6,770 bases of DNA from Holosporales bacterium (GTDB lineage Bacteria; Pseudomonadota; Alphaproteobacteria; UBA3830; JAIRMZ01): positions 1 to 6,770 of the forward strand of contig JAISRK010000089.1 in NCBI GenBank assembly GCA_031273665.1, given 5' to 3'. Numbering within the stretch: position 1 is the stretch's first letter; each line of letters opens with the position of its first letter. Positions 5,884-6,770 of the stretch are shown here, piece by piece. Position numbers and translations under genes: made by a program. Under the pieces are notes generated by a model. It did no database searches and had not been told where the DNA came from. It saw only the letters and a program-made list of their open reading frames with translations.

Positions 5884-6673
5884 TCGGAAAAAGCGTAGAA
5901 ATCGCCGTTTCTTAACGCCTTGGGCCGTGAAGTGGATTTCTTCCCTTGTGGGAGGAAGCCTTTTCATTGGACTTTTAGCCTATTACGATGTGTATCATCG
6001 TGCATACATCGCGTGGTCCGGTTCTCTTGCTGAATTCGGATTTGTCGCGGAAAATGTTGTTGTAGAAGGATGCGACAAGGTTGATGTTAACGTCGTGCGT
6101 CGTTACTTAGCCACGCTCCAGAATCCTTGCATCTTCGCATCGGATATCGACACCATCCGCAAGGATTTAGAGGCTTTTCCATGGGTGCGCTCTGCGATTG
6201 TACAGCGCAAACTACCCGCCACGTTATACATTCGCGTCGCCGAGCGTTTCCCAATCGCCTTATGGCAAAACAAACATGACTTGCAACTCATTGACGCGGA
6301 AGGCACTTTACTCGGCACAGAATTTATCGAGCAATTTGCACATCTCCCGACGGTTATTGGGGAAGGCGCACCGCAGGTCACTGCAGAATTTCTGGCAGTT
6401 TTAGAACAATTCCCACGCTTATATCAGCGTTTCGTTTCTGCCGTATGGGTTGGCGGTCGGCGATGGGATGTTTTCCTTTCTGATAAAATATGTGTCCGAT
6501 TGCCGGAAGATAACGAAGAAGACGCGTTGCGTTTCTTGGATACTTTGCAAAAGGATGACGGCATACTAGAGCGTTCGTTAGAATGCATTGACCTACGCTT
6601 TCCAGGTAAAGTCATCACACGTGCTAAAGTAGGAGCATCCGATTGTGGCAAAACCCTCTCGCCGGCTACGTGA
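5876..6673 (+). CDS. ftsQ: Cell division protein FtsQ
   Basis: FtsQ is a bitopic inner-membrane divisome protein that recruits FtsL and FtsB and thereby FtsW and FtsI. The product is 265 residues from the ATG at 5876. A basic cytoplasmic tail (2-11, KKRRNRR) precedes one membrane segment at about 17-37. A periplasmic POTRA domain follows at about 56-124 (VVVEGCDKV at 61-69, FPWVRSAIVQRKLPATLYIRV at 101-121). ERFPIALWQ at 123-131 opens the beta domain and is a pattern I associate with alphaproteobacterial FtsQ. IDAEGTLLG follows at 139-147 and IDLRFPGKVITRA at 238-250. The Shine-Dalgarno is poor, so initiation probably depends on coupling to ddl, whose stop lies 3 bases into the reading frame after the ATG. 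An in-frame GTG at 5867 would add three residues. The sequence is poorly conserved in general, so the call rests on domain order, key motifs and position. Confidence 0.94.
   Translation: MISRKKRRNRRFLTPWAVKWISSLVGGSLFIGLLAYYDVYHRAYIAWSGSLAEFGFVAENVVVEGCDKVDVNVVRRYLATLQNPCIFASDIDTIRKDLEAFPWVRSAIVQRKLPATLYIRVAERFPIALWQNKHDLQLIDAEGTLLGTEFIEQFAHLPTVIGEGAPQVTAEFLAVLEQFPRLYQRFVSAVWVGGRRWDVFLSDKICVRLPEDNEEDALRFLDTLQKDDGILERSLECIDLRFPGKVITRAKVGASDCGKTLSPAT
6631..6635 (+). promoter_or_regulatory. Shine-Dalgarno supporting the GTG start of ftsA
   Basis: AGGAG, inside the end of ftsQ, lies 9 nt before the GTG at 6645. It is the only good ribosome binding site near the conserved FtsA N-terminus and no in-frame ATG is available, so it decides the start in favour of GTG. 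Confidence 0.65.
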
Positions 6674-6770
6674 TACAGCGTTTTTAGATATTGGTAGTAC
6701 GAAAGTTTGCTGCTGTATCGCTCGTACCAAGGAAGACATCATTGAAATCCTCGGTCTGGGCCATTACGCT
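6645..6770 (+). CDS. ftsA: Cell division protein FtsA, N-terminal part (3' truncated by window)
   Basis: FtsA is an actin-like ATPase that anchors FtsZ filaments to the inner membrane and helps activate septal synthesis. Only the first 42 residues are visible, starting at GTG 6645. A basic lead (AKPSRRLRD, 2-10) comes before the first strand and phosphate-1 loop, AFLDIGSTKVCC at 12-23. Asp15, Gly17 and Lys20 are the expected actin-fold nucleotide contacts. IIEILGLGHYA at 32-42 follows, as in FtsA 1A-domain starts. The first 29 nt overlap the end of ftsQ in a different frame. The GTG start and the overlap suggest FtsA output is set partly by translation of ftsQ. The position right after ftsQ matches the dcw cluster, with ftsZ expected beyond the window. 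Confidence 0.93.
   Translation, partial: MAKPSRRLRDTAFLDIGSTKVCCCIARTKEDIIEILGLGHYA

Larger units (their letters stand above)
1..6770 (+). other. dcw (division and cell wall) gene cluster segment
   Basis: Eight consecutive plus-strand genes (murD, ftsW, murG, murC, murB, ddl, ftsQ, ftsA) run with no intergenic space longer than 12 nt, and five of the seven junctions overlap. Five genes serve cytoplasmic precursor synthesis or lipid II formation (murD, murG, murC, murB, ddl) and three encode divisome proteins (ftsW, ftsQ, ftsA). Placement of murB between murC and ddl is the known alphaproteobacterial order. No terminator-like hairpin followed by a T-run and no convincing full promoter was seen between genes, so a single long transcript is inferred. 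Both ends of the cluster lie outside the window. Confidence 0.95.

Noticed and set aside
1..6770. Undescribed system, mobile element, CRISPR array, RNA gene or foreign insertion
   Set aside because: Every base outside 14 intergenic nucleotides is accounted for by a recognised dcw gene in intact frame. No repeated spacer pattern, terminal inverted repeat, tRNA-like fold or anomalous gene was seen.

Overview
The window is a slice of a bacterial division and cell wall (dcw) cluster. All eight genes are on the plus strand: the end of murD, then ftsW, murG, murC, murB, ddl and ftsQ complete, and the start of ftsA. The order murC-murB-ddl-ftsQ-ftsA, with murB inside the cluster between murC and ddl, is the arrangement usual in Alphaproteobacteria; E. 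coli has murB elsewhere. Several protein signatures agree: the MurC C-terminal LGAGTISQWA, the FtsQ 'ER-P-ALWQ' motif, and the FtsA N-terminal DIGSTKVCC. Base composition is near balanced by eye, and the proteins depart from textbook consensus at several normally conserved spots. That could fit a divergent or host-associated alphaproteobacterial lineage, but I cannot name genus or order from this window.

Layout: murD C-terminal domain (1-360), ftsW (344-1465), murG (1468-2556), murC (2569-4014), murB (4011-4970), ddl (4957-5883), ftsQ (5876-6673), ftsA N-terminus (6645-6770). Packing is extreme. Gaps are only 2 and 12 nt (ftsW-murG and murG-murC), and every other junction overlaps (17, 4, 14, 8 and 29 nt). 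There is no room for terminators or intergenic promoters, so this is almost certainly one polycistronic, translationally coupled unit that begins upstream and continues downstream, presumably into ftsZ.

Together the genes make and deploy the peptidoglycan precursor. MurB completes UDP-MurNAc. MurC adds L-Ala and MurD adds D-Glu. Ddl makes D-Ala-D-Ala for the step carried out by MurF, which lies outside the window. MurG makes lipid II, and FtsW polymerises it at the septum. FtsQ and FtsA tie synthesis to the divisome and to the FtsZ ring.

I see no mobile element, CRISPR array, RNA gene, frameshift or foreign insertion. This is a core housekeeping locus and I find no undescribed system in it. 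Points worth a second look are small: a Pro-to-Ser change in the Ddl active-site motif, unusual residues in the MurB FAD-binding loop, a nine-G run inside murB, a GTG-started ftsA nested in the end of ftsQ, and a weak candidate promoter element inside ftsQ.
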